Positions 44,058 to 52,594 of a DNA stretch of 64,000 bases are shown here, piece after piece (the stretch's first letter is position 1; each line of letters starts with the position of its first letter). Under the pieces are notes generated by a model. It saw only the letters and a list, made by a program, of their open reading frames with translations. It was not told the origin of the DNA and searched no databases. Both the position numbers and the translations under genes were made by a program. Source of the stretch: Gammaproteobacteria bacterium (lineage in GTDB: Bacteria > Pseudomonadota > Gammaproteobacteria > Pseudomonadales > Azotimanducaceae); the NCBI GenBank assembly GCA_009840545.1, contig VXNM01000008.1, forward strand, positions 378,339 to 442,338. Direction: 5' to 3'.

Positions 44058-44819
44058 ATGAGTTTGTTGGAGAAATTCGAAACATACGTTACAGCAACGC
44101 TTCGAATTGTTCTGATGGCGGTGGGAACACTCGCAATTCTGGCAATGGCTGTTCTGTTCACTTGGACTGTATGGACTGTCATAGCTCCTAACAACGTCGA
44201 CCACAGAGAATTCTTGACTGCACCGTCGTATGCGGAACTCCGTAGAGACTTGCTTCCAACCTACGACACAACACCTTCGTCACAATCAAGCAACGGGTCT
44301 CAAGGAGTCAGTTCTCCCTACCGAGACCGACTCTCTGCGGTGGTATCGACTTTAGACAGACAGTACAACATCGCAGGTCGGCAAGAGAAGAAATTTAGTG
44401 ATACATTCTCTGCTATCCACCTCGAACGAGAGCTCATCGAGCAAGGTCTCGCCAAGAATTTCAACCTGCAAGAAGTCGCCGATGACTACTTGGAAGCGCT
44501 CCAATCTGTAGCAACAGAGATAGCAGACGATCAGGTCCTCTCGCGCATCGCCGAAACCAGCTCTAGGACATCAATCATTATCGATGCCATAAACAAGTTC
44601 CATGACGAGTACTTGCTCCGACTTCAAGATTCATTCGACTTCGCATCTATACTCAGTGCCGAGCAAGACACCGCCGAGACATTCACGCTCCAAATACTGC
44701 TGTGGAGTTTCGTTGCTTGCTTTGCGGCATTCTTGATGGCATCTTTGGTACTTCTAGCGTTTCGGATTGAGAGTCACCTGCGCAAACGTAACGAGAGTCT
44801 TGAAGTGAGTGTGCAGTGA
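44058..44819 (+). CDS. Two-helix membrane protein, first gene of the envelope cluster
   Basis: 253 residues. Membrane helix near 16-42 (IVLMAVGTLAILAMAVLFTW), a hydrophilic, mostly helical extracytoplasmic region of about 165 residues (45-210), and a second helix near 215-238 (LLWSFVACFAAFLMASLVLL), then a short charged tail. The topology resembles periplasmic-sensor or scaffold proteins; no domain is recognised. It overlaps the next gene by four bases (GTGA) and opens a tight nine-gene run. Nothing in the sequence gives an enzymatic role. Confidence 0.75.
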   Translation: MSLLEKFETYVTATLRIVLMAVGTLAILAMAVLFTWTVWTVIAPNNVDHREFLTAPSYAELRRDLLPTYDTTPSSQSSNGSQGVSSPYRDRLSAVVSTLDRQYNIAGRQEKKFSDTFSAIHLERELIEQGLAKNFNLQEVADDYLEALQSVATEIADDQVLSRIAETSSRTSIIIDAINKFHDEYLLRLQDSFDFASILSAEQDTAETFTLQILLWSFVACFAAFLMASLVLLAFRIESHLRKRNESLEVSVQ

Positions 44820-45547
44820 GTCAGTCTGGCCCATCTCTAGCATGTTTCGTCTTGATTTCGATCGGTTTGGTGCTAGCACAGTCGTCTGAGGCCCAAGACG
44901 AAGAACAAGATTCAGTGAAAGATCCTTGTGCCGAACTCCTGGCCATCGACACCTCAGAAATCTCAGATGACGAAGAGTTGGCGTCCAAGCAATTGGAACA
45001 ATCGATCAACCTATTGGATGAATGTCTCAACTCCCTTCTATTGGGTGTTGGAGGAACAGGGGGGACTGGTGTAGTCGACAATTTAGACCACAGCGCATCG
45101 CCGTTGTTGCTGCACCCGCAAGGAGAAGAGAATCCAAGTGCGGCGCAAAACCCAGGCACACTGTCCGGCAGTTTGACCGAATTAGATAATTTTCTGGACA
45201 GCGTGGAGATTGAGTTGGATCCGTTGAATGCAAATACACGTTCAACTAATGGCAGACAGATCGATTCCGAACCGCTGTCGGAGCTTTCGGAACTAAACAC
45301 ACAGAAGACTGACCCAGGAGAACCGCAAGGAGACCTGGAGGGCGGTGAGGAACTCAAGAGCGACGACAAGGTCGATAATGAGTCTCAGCATGCTGAGAAG
45401 AACCGGCAACCTGCCGACCCCAAAGACGAGGACGCAGTACTCAAACAAATCCGAGAAGCCGCCGAGAGAGAGACAGACCCCGACACTAAAGAGGCATTGT
45501 GGGACCAATACTATGACTATCTGGATATCAAGAAACGCAGCAAGTAA
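44816..45547 (+). CDS. Exported acidic low-complexity protein
   Basis: 243 residues from GTG 44816. A signal peptide is visible (ACFVLISIGLVLAQSSEAQD, cleavage near residue 26). The mature part is very acidic: D/E-rich stretches, a Gly-rich patch (LLGVGGTGGTGVVDN) and a charged C-terminus (LKQIREAAERETDPDTKEAL) likely to form a helix. Two cysteines near residues 38 and 70 could pair. No family recognised. Second gene of the cluster; the next starts eight bases after its stop. Confidence 0.7.
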   Translation: MSQSGPSLACFVLISIGLVLAQSSEAQDEEQDSVKDPCAELLAIDTSEISDDEELASKQLEQSINLLDECLNSLLLGVGGTGGTGVVDNLDHSASPLLLHPQGEENPSAAQNPGTLSGSLTELDNFLDSVEIELDPLNANTRSTNGRQIDSEPLSELSELNTQKTDPGEPQGDLEGGEELKSDDKVDNESQHAEKNRQPADPKDEDAVLKQIREAAERETDPDTKEALWDQYYDYLDIKKRSK

Positions 45548-45554
45548 CAAGTGC

Positions 45555-46883
45555 ATGAGTAGATTCGCAATCACATCAATGGTCTGCTTGGCGACTCTTA
45601 TTGCACTAACAGGTTCCGTCGTAGCCCAAGGTGTAAAAGTGGGTCCTCAGCCCGTGCCGCAACAGCCTGCGAATGTCGATGTGACGGAAACGAAGGGTTT
45701 CCTAAAGACTCGCATGAACATTCCATCTCTGCGTCTTGCAATACCAGTACTGGATCCTGGAATTCCAGCGAGTTCCAAGGAACAACACGACAAAGGCATC
45801 TGGCCTGAGCTAAGACGAAGCGAGTCTGTGTGGGCGGCATTCAAACTGAAGGAATGGATGCATCGCTACAACCAGTTCGACGAAATTATTGTTTGCGCAG
45901 ATAGTTCGGTGAGTGCTGACCTCTATCTGATCGGAAAAATCCTTAAGTCCGATGGCGAGACAATGTCCATCGAGTATTCAGTCATTGATGCGACCGGTTC
46001 CGTTTGGTTTGCCGACGAAACCGATACATATCGTGTGGAAATAGGCTGGCACCAACGTAACGAAGGAAGCGACAAAGATCCTTTTGATCCGCTCTACAAC
46101 AAAATTGCAGAAACGGTATATGAAGCACTCAAGGATCGTGGAAAGGCGCACGTAAAGAACTTAGAGAAATCGTCGCGCAACAATCAGAATCAAGGTCACT
46201 CGCTATCGGACTTGGAACGAATCGAACTCACACGAGACCTCGCTTTTGCAAGGTTTCTCTCACCCGAAGAATTTGGCGACTCAATCGTCGCATCGAATGG
46301 CCGCTATCAGATTCAATACATACCTTCTCGAGGCGGACCCGACTGGACTCGCATCGAGAGTATTCAAACTAGAGAAGATGCATTCCTTGAGGTAGTCGAA
46401 AAGTACTACTCACAATTCGTAGAGGATATCGGTGACGAATACCATCAGTGGCAGCTAGACTCTTTTCCCATTGCAAGAGAAATCCGAATTGCTAAGCGCA
46501 ATCGAGCTATCCAAGGGGTCGCGGGTACTGTCTTGTTGGTTGCATCTGTCGCAGCAGCAGCCGATGGTGCGGCAGACGACGGGGATAGTTCCGCCGAGCT
46601 CGGCACGAAAGTGGGTGCCGCCATAGGAGGTTCTCTAATCGTCTCAAGCTTCATGCAAAACGCACGTCGAAAAGCGGCAGTCGATGAAATCAACGAGCTT
46701 GGAGGCAGTCTGCACAACTCATTGAAGCCAACTCGGGTCGACTTGAACGGAAAAGTAGTCACCCTTTCGGGCACGGTACACGATCAATTTACCCAATGGC
46801 GAGCCATGCTGACTGAGATGTACGAGAATTCCAGTGATGCGGATGCCATAACGATTCTTGACGACGAAGCTGCGTCCGAGTAG
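45555..46883 (+). CDS. Exported protein of the envelope cluster, BON-like C-terminus
   Basis: 442 residues from ATG 45555 (the frame is open from 45345 but that part overlaps the previous gene). A signal peptide ends near GSVVAQG. Residues 60-200 look like a beta-rich domain (FDEIIVCADSSVSADLYLIG, EYSVIDATGSVWFADETDTY). Residues 300-390 contain a hydrophobic/Gly-Ala segment (VAGTVLLVASVAAAADGAAD) that could insert in a membrane. The C-terminus (VDLNGKVVTLSGTVHDQFTQ, then WRAMLTEMYE) resembles a BON-type domain, which binds membranes or other periplasmic proteins. This is a suggestion from pattern only. Confidence 0.65.
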   Translation: MSRFAITSMVCLATLIALTGSVVAQGVKVGPQPVPQQPANVDVTETKGFLKTRMNIPSLRLAIPVLDPGIPASSKEQHDKGIWPELRRSESVWAAFKLKEWMHRYNQFDEIIVCADSSVSADLYLIGKILKSDGETMSIEYSVIDATGSVWFADETDTYRVEIGWHQRNEGSDKDPFDPLYNKIAETVYEALKDRGKAHVKNLEKSSRNNQNQGHSLSDLERIELTRDLAFARFLSPEEFGDSIVASNGRYQIQYIPSRGGPDWTRIESIQTREDAFLEVVEKYYSQFVEDIGDEYHQWQLDSFPIAREIRIAKRNRAIQGVAGTVLLVASVAAAADGAADDGDSSAELGTKVGAAIGGSLIVSSFMQNARRKAAVDEINELGGSLHNSLKPTRVDLNGKVVTLSGTVHDQFTQWRAMLTEMYENSSDADAITILDDEAASE

Positions 46884-46887
46884 CTCG

Positions 46888-48240
46888 ATGATCAGTCGTA
46901 ATTTTGATCGTTTTTTCAAGTTCTCCATCGGTTGTGTCTTTTTCCTCTTCTCAACCCAGACTCTTGTCTCTCAAGAAATCGAATTTCTCGACTGTGAAGG
47001 CGAATGGGCAGACTCTCAGCTTTGTAAAGAACGAGAAGAAGCGTTTGAGTTCAAAGCCCGCGTCGACTTGATACTCGAAGATCTGCCTAAACTCGAAAAT
47101 CCGCCTTGGGATACCGCTCAACACAAGACTGCGCTGTCCGACTACGAAAAGGCAATGGACTACTACAACGATGCGTACTTTGGAGATGCAACCACGGTGT
47201 TTGAGTCTGTGCTCGACTCGCTATTGAGTCTGAAATCAGAGTTTGAGGAATCTACTGCGAAAACCGAGGAACTCGCATTTTCACTGCTTGAAGAGGACAG
47301 ATACAGCGAGGCCATTCCCCATCTCCAAAATCTTGAACTGTGGATGCCCTCGTCTTCACGAGTTTTGGAAGGAGTCACTCACGCCCGTCATGGCATTGAG
47401 CTAGAAAAACTGGTTACCAGAATGGAGGAGCTCATCGAGAACCACGCCTACGAGGATGTCGAAGCCGAGCTAGCGGACTTTCCTGCGGGATACTGGCAAC
47501 AAAGAGTCAGCGCACTTCGATTAAGCGTGTCGAACTTTCGAAACGAACAATCGTTCAACGCTCTCATGTCTCGGGGACTTGAAGACCTAGATGCCAGCCG
47601 ATGGCAATCGGCTCATGACTCTTTTGAAGCAGCTTTGAAATTATCTCCCCACTCAGTTGTGGCCAAAGAATCTCTCGATCAGGCTCGTGCCCACATCACG
47701 AAAACGAATCTAGCGACACTACGGGAAACACTCTCTAATCAGGAAAGTGCGGAGCAATGGGAGGAAATGCTTCAAACGTTAGCTGCGATTGAACAGTGGT
47801 CTGCGAGTGAAGAGACTGAAGCATCAAAGTTGAAGGTAAAGCACTTATTGAGCACCGAAACCCAGCTTACGGAAGCAATTTCCAAAGCATCAGTACCCAT
47901 GAGCAAACAAGTGAGATCTGAGATACAAGCGCTTATTGCATCCACTGAGGAACTGGATTCCCATGATCGAATCAATCTACAGAGAAGCCGCCTGAAAGAG
48001 GAATTTGACCGTAATACGAAACGGGTGTCGATCACCGTGATTTCAGATAGTGAAACCAATGTAATGATTCGTCCAGGACAGGCACTTGGAAAGTTCTCCA
48101 AGATGGTACTTAGTGTCTATCCTGGTTCTTACGACTTCATTGGTCGGCGCAAGGGCTACCACGAGACTCGCGAATCCATCACCATCGAGCCGGATTCAAA
48201 CGAGGTCGAGATACGAATAGTTTGCGATGTCAGATTCTAG
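46888..48240 (+). CDS. Exported helical-repeat (TPR-like) protein with PEGA-like C-terminus
   Basis: 450 residues from ATG 46888, five bases after the previous stop. N-terminal signal segment (FSIGCVFFLFSTQTLVSQ), then about 330 residues of helical repeats; LLEEDRYSEAIPHLQNLELW and GLEDLDASRWQSAHDSFEAA are TPR-like units. The last 75 residues switch to beta (VSITVISDSETNVMIRPGQA, PGSYDFIGRRKGYHETRESI), the form of a PEGA domain. Two Cys lie just after the signal peptide. Overlaps the PEGA/FGE gene by 14 bases. Probably a periplasmic scaffold. Confidence 0.7.
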   Translation: MISRNFDRFFKFSIGCVFFLFSTQTLVSQEIEFLDCEGEWADSQLCKEREEAFEFKARVDLILEDLPKLENPPWDTAQHKTALSDYEKAMDYYNDAYFGDATTVFESVLDSLLSLKSEFEESTAKTEELAFSLLEEDRYSEAIPHLQNLELWMPSSSRVLEGVTHARHGIELEKLVTRMEELIENHAYEDVEAELADFPAGYWQQRVSALRLSVSNFRNEQSFNALMSRGLEDLDASRWQSAHDSFEAALKLSPHSVVAKESLDQARAHITKTNLATLRETLSNQESAEQWEEMLQTLAAIEQWSASEETEASKLKVKHLLSTETQLTEAISKASVPMSKQVRSEIQALIASTEELDSHDRINLQRSRLKEEFDRNTKRVSITVISDSETNVMIRPGQALGKFSKMVLSVYPGSYDFIGRRKGYHETRESITIEPDSNEVEIRIVCDVRF

Positions 48241-50251
48241 TTTCGGTTCAGACACCGATCCTCTCGACCTACGTCGCATTCAAAAAGAGAGACGCGCGAG
48301 AATAGTCACCGCGATTGTCGTCGTCACTCTCTTAGTCTCTATACCGCTCCTCCTCTTCAGGACGACAGCATTCAAGCTGGAAATAGCCCCAGATAAAGCG
48401 AACGAGACCGTTCGTATAACCACGGACGAGGGAATGGCTCTAGCAGTCGGCAAGCGAATTCTTTTGTTTGGGCAAACTACAAAACTGAGAATCGAAAGTG
48501 TTGGATTTCAGCCCTACCAAACGCGGGTTGACCGAACAACCCAAGATCGTGTCCTTTCAATAATGATGGACCCACTTCCTGGCTCGGTAACGATACACGT
48601 ACAAGCTTCCTCAGATGTATCGGTAGAAGTTCAAGGCACTGAAGTCTCGGGTACGCCGCCCCTCACGACAGAACTGGCCAGAGGAGTCTATGTGGTTTCT
48701 GTGACCGGCAACCAAATTGTTCCACTACAGCACGAGTTTCGAGTGGAAGGGTATGGTGTAACCCAGGATGTACAACTTGTAACTGAAGAAAGTACAGCAT
48801 CACTGACGGTTCAGGTCGTGCCAAACACCGCAGCCATTGAAATCAATGGTTCGCCAATCGGACATGGTGTCTACAACGGTCGAATCGCCGTCGGAACGCA
48901 TGAGATTTCGTTGGTTGCTGAAAACTACCTGCCGCACCATTTGCAAGTGTCCGTGGGCATCAACGAGCAAGTTGATCTTGAAGTCGTAGAGCTACGCCCC
49001 CTACCCGCTAGTCTCGACGTAACAAGCAATCCTAGTGATGCATCAATCCTCCTCGACGGCACCTTCGTTGGAAGCACACCGTCGAAAGTGACCATTGCAG
49101 CGAACAAGGAAGTGGAGATCAAGATTCGAAAACCGAACTACTTAACACAAACTACAAGCATTGAATTGCGTCCAGGAGAGAGAAGTACACGCTCATTCAA
49201 TCTCGAGTCGGTTGAGATTCAAGCCGAGGTTAACTCTTCACCCAAAGCCGTAGTCTGGGTAAACGGCGAACGCAAAGGATCTACACCATCCAAGTTGGTC
49301 GTCAATGTAGGAGATGTTGTCAAAGTGACCCGTGAGGGGTTTGCGTCTCAGAGCGTCGAGATAGAGGCCGCGGGTCCCGAAAGACGATCTCTGGACTTTC
49401 AGCTAGTTGATGAATTGCGGGACAAGTACGACAAGTCTCCCGAACTACTCGTAATCAACGATTCCATTACTCTCCGAAAGATTCCCCCACTGCAGGTCAG
49501 TACACGTGTGCCGCCCGATATTGCGGGTGGCAGCGATCCGAGTACTCGGGAGTTTGAATTGACGCGAGCGTTCTATTTAGGTACACATGAGATTCGCCGC
49601 AAGGAATACGCGAAGTTTGTTACATCACTCAAAGTCGAAGCGTCGAACGAAGACTTGCCCATAAGCGAGATCTCGTGGGAGGAAGCTGCTCGTTTCTGCA
49701 ATTGGCTAAGTGCCCAGCAGAAACTCGAACCTGTATATGTCTTCGAGTCCAATGGTGGAGTAACAATTAACTCTGCTGCTCTCGGATTCAGGTTGCCAAC
49801 GGAAGCTGAATGGGAAGCTGCTGCTCAGTTCGACTTATACCGCGAGACTGTGATTGGTGCTTATCCCTGGGGTAGCGCTGATGCACCTAGAACAGGATCG
49901 GGTAACTACTCTGGCCGGGAATCTCGTCCAGAAATGTATCCCTTTTTGGACGTGCACTTGGACAATCATGTAGAAGTCGCTCCGGTGGGTTCATATCGTC
50001 AGAACGCAAACGGCTTTCACGATCTTGGCGGTAACGTTGCAGAGTGGGTGCAAGACCGCTACGAAAGCAAGTCGCAAGGGTTGAATCAAAAACTGAAGGA
50101 CCCGCTTGGACCTCAGTCCGGTTTGGATCGCATGGTCAAGGGAGCAGACTTTCGTACCCATGACTTGAAAGAAATGTACATAAACTCAAGAAGAGTAGTG
50201 GGGCTCAAAGACGAGACAGTCGGATTTCGAGTGGCAAAGTGGCTATGGTAA
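48227..50251 (+). CDS. PEGA-repeat protein fused to a formylglycine-generating-enzyme-like (FGE-sulfatase) domain
   Basis: 674 residues. A cytoplasmic N-tail, a single membrane helix (about 26-45), then four or so PEGA-type beta modules up to residue 400; LDVTSNPSDASILLDGTFVG and VNSSPKAVVWVNGERKGSTP are typical units. The C-terminal 240 residues are an FGE-sulfatase fold: FYLGTHEIRRKEYAKFVTSL, EISWEEAARFCNWLSAQQKL, FRLPTEAEWEAAAQ, GFHDLGGNVAEWVQDRY and the terminal VGFRVAKW. The cysteine pair needed by true formylglycine-generating enzymes is not visible near the C-terminus, so a binding or structural role is likely. Central gene of the cluster. Confidence 0.85.
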   Translation: MSDSSFGSDTDPLDLRRIQKERRARIVTAIVVVTLLVSIPLLLFRTTAFKLEIAPDKANETVRITTDEGMALAVGKRILLFGQTTKLRIESVGFQPYQTRVDRTTQDRVLSIMMDPLPGSVTIHVQASSDVSVEVQGTEVSGTPPLTTELARGVYVVSVTGNQIVPLQHEFRVEGYGVTQDVQLVTEESTASLTVQVVPNTAAIEINGSPIGHGVYNGRIAVGTHEISLVAENYLPHHLQVSVGINEQVDLEVVELRPLPASLDVTSNPSDASILLDGTFVGSTPSKVTIAANKEVEIKIRKPNYLTQTTSIELRPGERSTRSFNLESVEIQAEVNSSPKAVVWVNGERKGSTPSKLVVNVGDVVKVTREGFASQSVEIEAAGPERRSLDFQLVDELRDKYDKSPELLVINDSITLRKIPPLQVSTRVPPDIAGGSDPSTREFELTRAFYLGTHEIRRKEYAKFVTSLKVEASNEDLPISEISWEEAARFCNWLSAQQKLEPVYVFESNGGVTINSAALGFRLPTEAEWEAAAQFDLYRETVIGAYPWGSADAPRTGSGNYSGRESRPEMYPFLDVHLDNHVEVAPVGSYRQNANGFHDLGGNVAEWVQDRYESKSQGLNQKLKDPLGPQSGLDRMVKGADFRTHDLKEMYINSRRVVGLKDETVGFRVAKWLW

Positions 50252-50550
50252 GTAGACTCAGGATCATCTTCGCGACCTGCATTGTTCTCTTCTGTATAAC
50301 AGTGTTTGGTGAAACCGAGCCAAAAGAAAACGAACCGGTTAGCGAAGAAACGTCAGTAGCTGAAGAGAAACAATCCGATTCTGAGAGTCAACCCCAGGAC
50401 GGCGAAGAAAGTGATTCGCAGATCGACGAGCAACCGGCAGTGAACGACACAGAAGGTACAGATTCAGAGCCTAACGAAACTTACACAAGACTACCTGTTC
50501 AGACGCGAATCAATCCAAATCAAAACGTTGCCCTTCCGCAAGACATTTGA
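50239..50550 (+). CDS. Small exported acidic protein
   Basis: 103 residues. A signal peptide (IIFATCIVLFCITVFGET) is followed by a disordered, strongly acidic region of E, D, S, Q and P residues and a short basic/aromatic end (YTRLPVQTRINPNQNVALPQ). It overlaps the PEGA/FGE gene by 13 bases and the proton-channel gene by four (ATGA). No family recognised. Its end could be a docking tail. Confidence 0.6.
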   Translation: MAMVSRLRIIFATCIVLFCITVFGETEPKENEPVSEETSVAEEKQSDSESQPQDGEESDSQIDEQPAVNDTEGTDSEPNETYTRLPVQTRINPNQNVALPQDI

Positions 50551-51446
50551 CATTTTCTATGGCCTCAACAACATCGCCTCTAACACCACAAAAAGGACTC
50601 AAGAGCTTTGTTGCAAAGTATGGTCTTGCTGTCGATCTGATCGGACTGCTTCTGAGCATTGTGGTTATACACACGCTCTATGTGATCCTCATTGAACCCG
50701 CGGCTGCCAATGCGCTAGCAGTCGCTGACAGTACGGGAACCGTTCCAGAACGCACATTCGCAATTATTTTCAAAGACTTAGAACAGGAATTGTGCCTGAT
50801 TCTTACGCTTTGGTGTATCTGGTTGTGGTTCTTTCGCTACCGACTGTTTCAAAGCGATGGCTATTTGCTCGAACTTGACATACTCCGTCTAGATCGTCTT
50901 GATGATGAGACTCTTCGATCTGGAAAGTCAATCTTGGCCTTCGTCGATGAAAGAATTCAGCACCTGCAATCTGAGGTTAGTGGAACGCAACTCGTAAATG
51001 CTCTCGATCTCGCAGTTCAGAGACTGCGGCTCAATCAAAGTTTTCACGAAGCAAACGAAGTGGCCACTGAAGCCTGCGACCTCCACTTGGAACTTCTCAA
51101 TTCGAGACTCTCCATATCTAAGTACATCTTGTGGGCTATTCCATCCGTGGGCTTTCTTGGTACGGTACGAGGCATCAGCGAAGCTTTGACGCAAGCACAT
51201 GAAGCTATGCAAGGGGACATATCGGGAATCGGTGCAAGTCTAGGAGTGGCCTTCAATTCCACTTATGTAGCATTGTTTTTGAGTCTTATTTTGATGTTGA
51301 TCTCGAACACGTTGCAGGGTCGAGAAGAGAGACTCGTGGCGCGTTTCAAGCACTTCATAGCCACTAGTTTTATACCTGTCTTGAGCTCTCGTTTGACTGA
51401 AGAAACGGCAATTCAGGCAGACGCGGAAGAAGACGCGATTGAGTAA
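50547..51446 (+). CDS. MotA/TolQ/ExbB-family proton channel protein
   Basis: 299-residue inner-membrane protein. Helices near 27-52 and 80-100, then a cytoplasmic region of about 95 residues, and two conserved helices at about 195-220 (YILWAIPSVGFLGTVRGISE) and 232-258 (SLGVAFNSTYVALFLSLILM). The P-S-V-G-F-L-G-T-V-R-G-I signature is that of TolQ/ExbB/MotA subunits, which form the proton path with a single-helix partner. No ExbD/TolR gene follows; instead two single-helix vWA proteins do, which may take that role. Overlaps neighbours by four and eight bases. Confidence 0.88.
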   Translation: MTFSMASTTSPLTPQKGLKSFVAKYGLAVDLIGLLLSIVVIHTLYVILIEPAAANALAVADSTGTVPERTFAIIFKDLEQELCLILTLWCIWLWFFRYRLFQSDGYLLELDILRLDRLDDETLRSGKSILAFVDERIQHLQSEVSGTQLVNALDLAVQRLRLNQSFHEANEVATEACDLHLELLNSRLSISKYILWAIPSVGFLGTVRGISEALTQAHEAMQGDISGIGASLGVAFNSTYVALFLSLILMLISNTLQGREERLVARFKHFIATSFIPVLSSRLTEETAIQADAEEDAIE

Positions 51447-52566
51447 GCAAATCCGTCGCGATGATGCGGTCGGCTTCTCTCTTTCTTTCCTCGATTTGCT
51501 TAGTTGTGGCCTCGGAGCTGCGATTCTCCTCTTGTTGGTTGTGAAACATGGATCCACAGATGTACCCATTAATACTGAAGCCTACGTCGCGTCACAAGCT
51601 GAACGGCTACAGAACGAACTCGATGAACGTCTTCAAGAAAAATCCGGGCTCGAAGAACAACTGGCCGCTGCCGTGGAAGAAATTGAGAGTGCCGCGGCCA
51701 ACAAGACCGCGCTAGCCACAGCACAAGATGATGTGTTAGCCGACTTACGCCGGCAGTTAGCAAATCTATCCGATGCTAGAGACAGACTTCAGTCGGCGTC
51801 TGACGAGCTTCAGGCACTGCAGGCAATCCCAGTAGAGGAACCCGAACCGAAAACGGGACCTACTGGACATCTTGGTGGTTTGTATGTTGCAGACTCCCAA
51901 GTTGTTGTGCTACTCGATCGTTCTGCGAGCATGCTTGACCGCTCATTGGTTGAAATCATTCGACTTCGGCTAACTAGCAAGCAAACACGCCAAAAGGTAG
52001 AAAAGTGGTCCACCGCACGAAAAGCAGCAGAATGGGCATTCAATAGAGTCAAAGACCAGCAGACCTTTCAGCTTCTCACCTTTAGTGATACGGTCCTTGA
52101 CATTAACGGCAATGTCGTAGCTCCTAGCAGGCAACTGTCTTGGCTAACCAAAGGAGCTGCTGGCTCGGAACTCAAAAATGTACGGACCATGTTGGACTCA
52201 GTAGACGCAAATGGACCGACAAACCTTGAAAGAGCGTTTGAAGCTATTGCCACGTTACGTCCTTCGCCGAAGCAGGTCCTTCTCATTACCGATGGTTTGC
52301 CCACTGTTCCGGAGAATGTGAGTCTTGGTCGGATTCGTGGATGCCCAAATGCTAGGACGGGGCAGGTGCCGATTCTCTCTCCGCAATGCAGAAAAAATAT
52401 TTTTGAACGATCAGTGCAAACGTTTAGGTCAAAGCTCAGAGACACAAGTATCAGTGTTGTATTGCTTCCTCTTGACGGTGACGCGCAAGCCATGTATTCA
52501 TACTGGGGTCTTACAGCTCGCTCACGAGGTCGAGTTCTCACTCCTGCCGAGGGTTGGCCATGGTGA
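51439..52566 (+). CDS. Membrane-anchored von Willebrand factor A protein 1
   Basis: 375 residues. N-terminal helix with the segment VGFSLSFLDLLSCGLGAAIL (about residues 11-30), a coiled-coil stretch (about 50-125, with LQNELDERLQEKSGLEEQLA), then a vWA domain whose MIDAS is intact: VVVLLDRSASMLD (D-x-S-x-S), the Thr in GPTNLERAFEAI and Asp in LLITDGLPTV. Such domains bind a ligand through Mg2+. It overlaps the proton-channel gene by eight bases. The membrane segment carries no clear Asp on the ExbD model, but its location suggests partnership with the channel. Confidence 0.85.
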   Translation: MSKQIRRDDAVGFSLSFLDLLSCGLGAAILLLLVVKHGSTDVPINTEAYVASQAERLQNELDERLQEKSGLEEQLAAAVEEIESAAANKTALATAQDDVLADLRRQLANLSDARDRLQSASDELQALQAIPVEEPEPKTGPTGHLGGLYVADSQVVVLLDRSASMLDRSLVEIIRLRLTSKQTRQKVEKWSTARKAAEWAFNRVKDQQTFQLLTFSDTVLDINGNVVAPSRQLSWLTKGAAGSELKNVRTMLDSVDANGPTNLERAFEAIATLRPSPKQVLLITDGLPTVPENVSLGRIRGCPNARTGQVPILSPQCRKNIFERSVQTFRSKLRDTSISVVLLPLDGDAQAMYSYWGLTARSRGRVLTPAEGWPW

Positions 52567-52594
52567 ACAACCTGATTGTCGTGGACGTGAACAA

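Noticed and set aside
44821-45369. 182-codon Ser/Pro-rich minus-strand frame opposite the acidic exported protein
   Set aside because: It is the antisense of a D/E-rich coding region; gene overlaps and the signal peptide support the plus strand.
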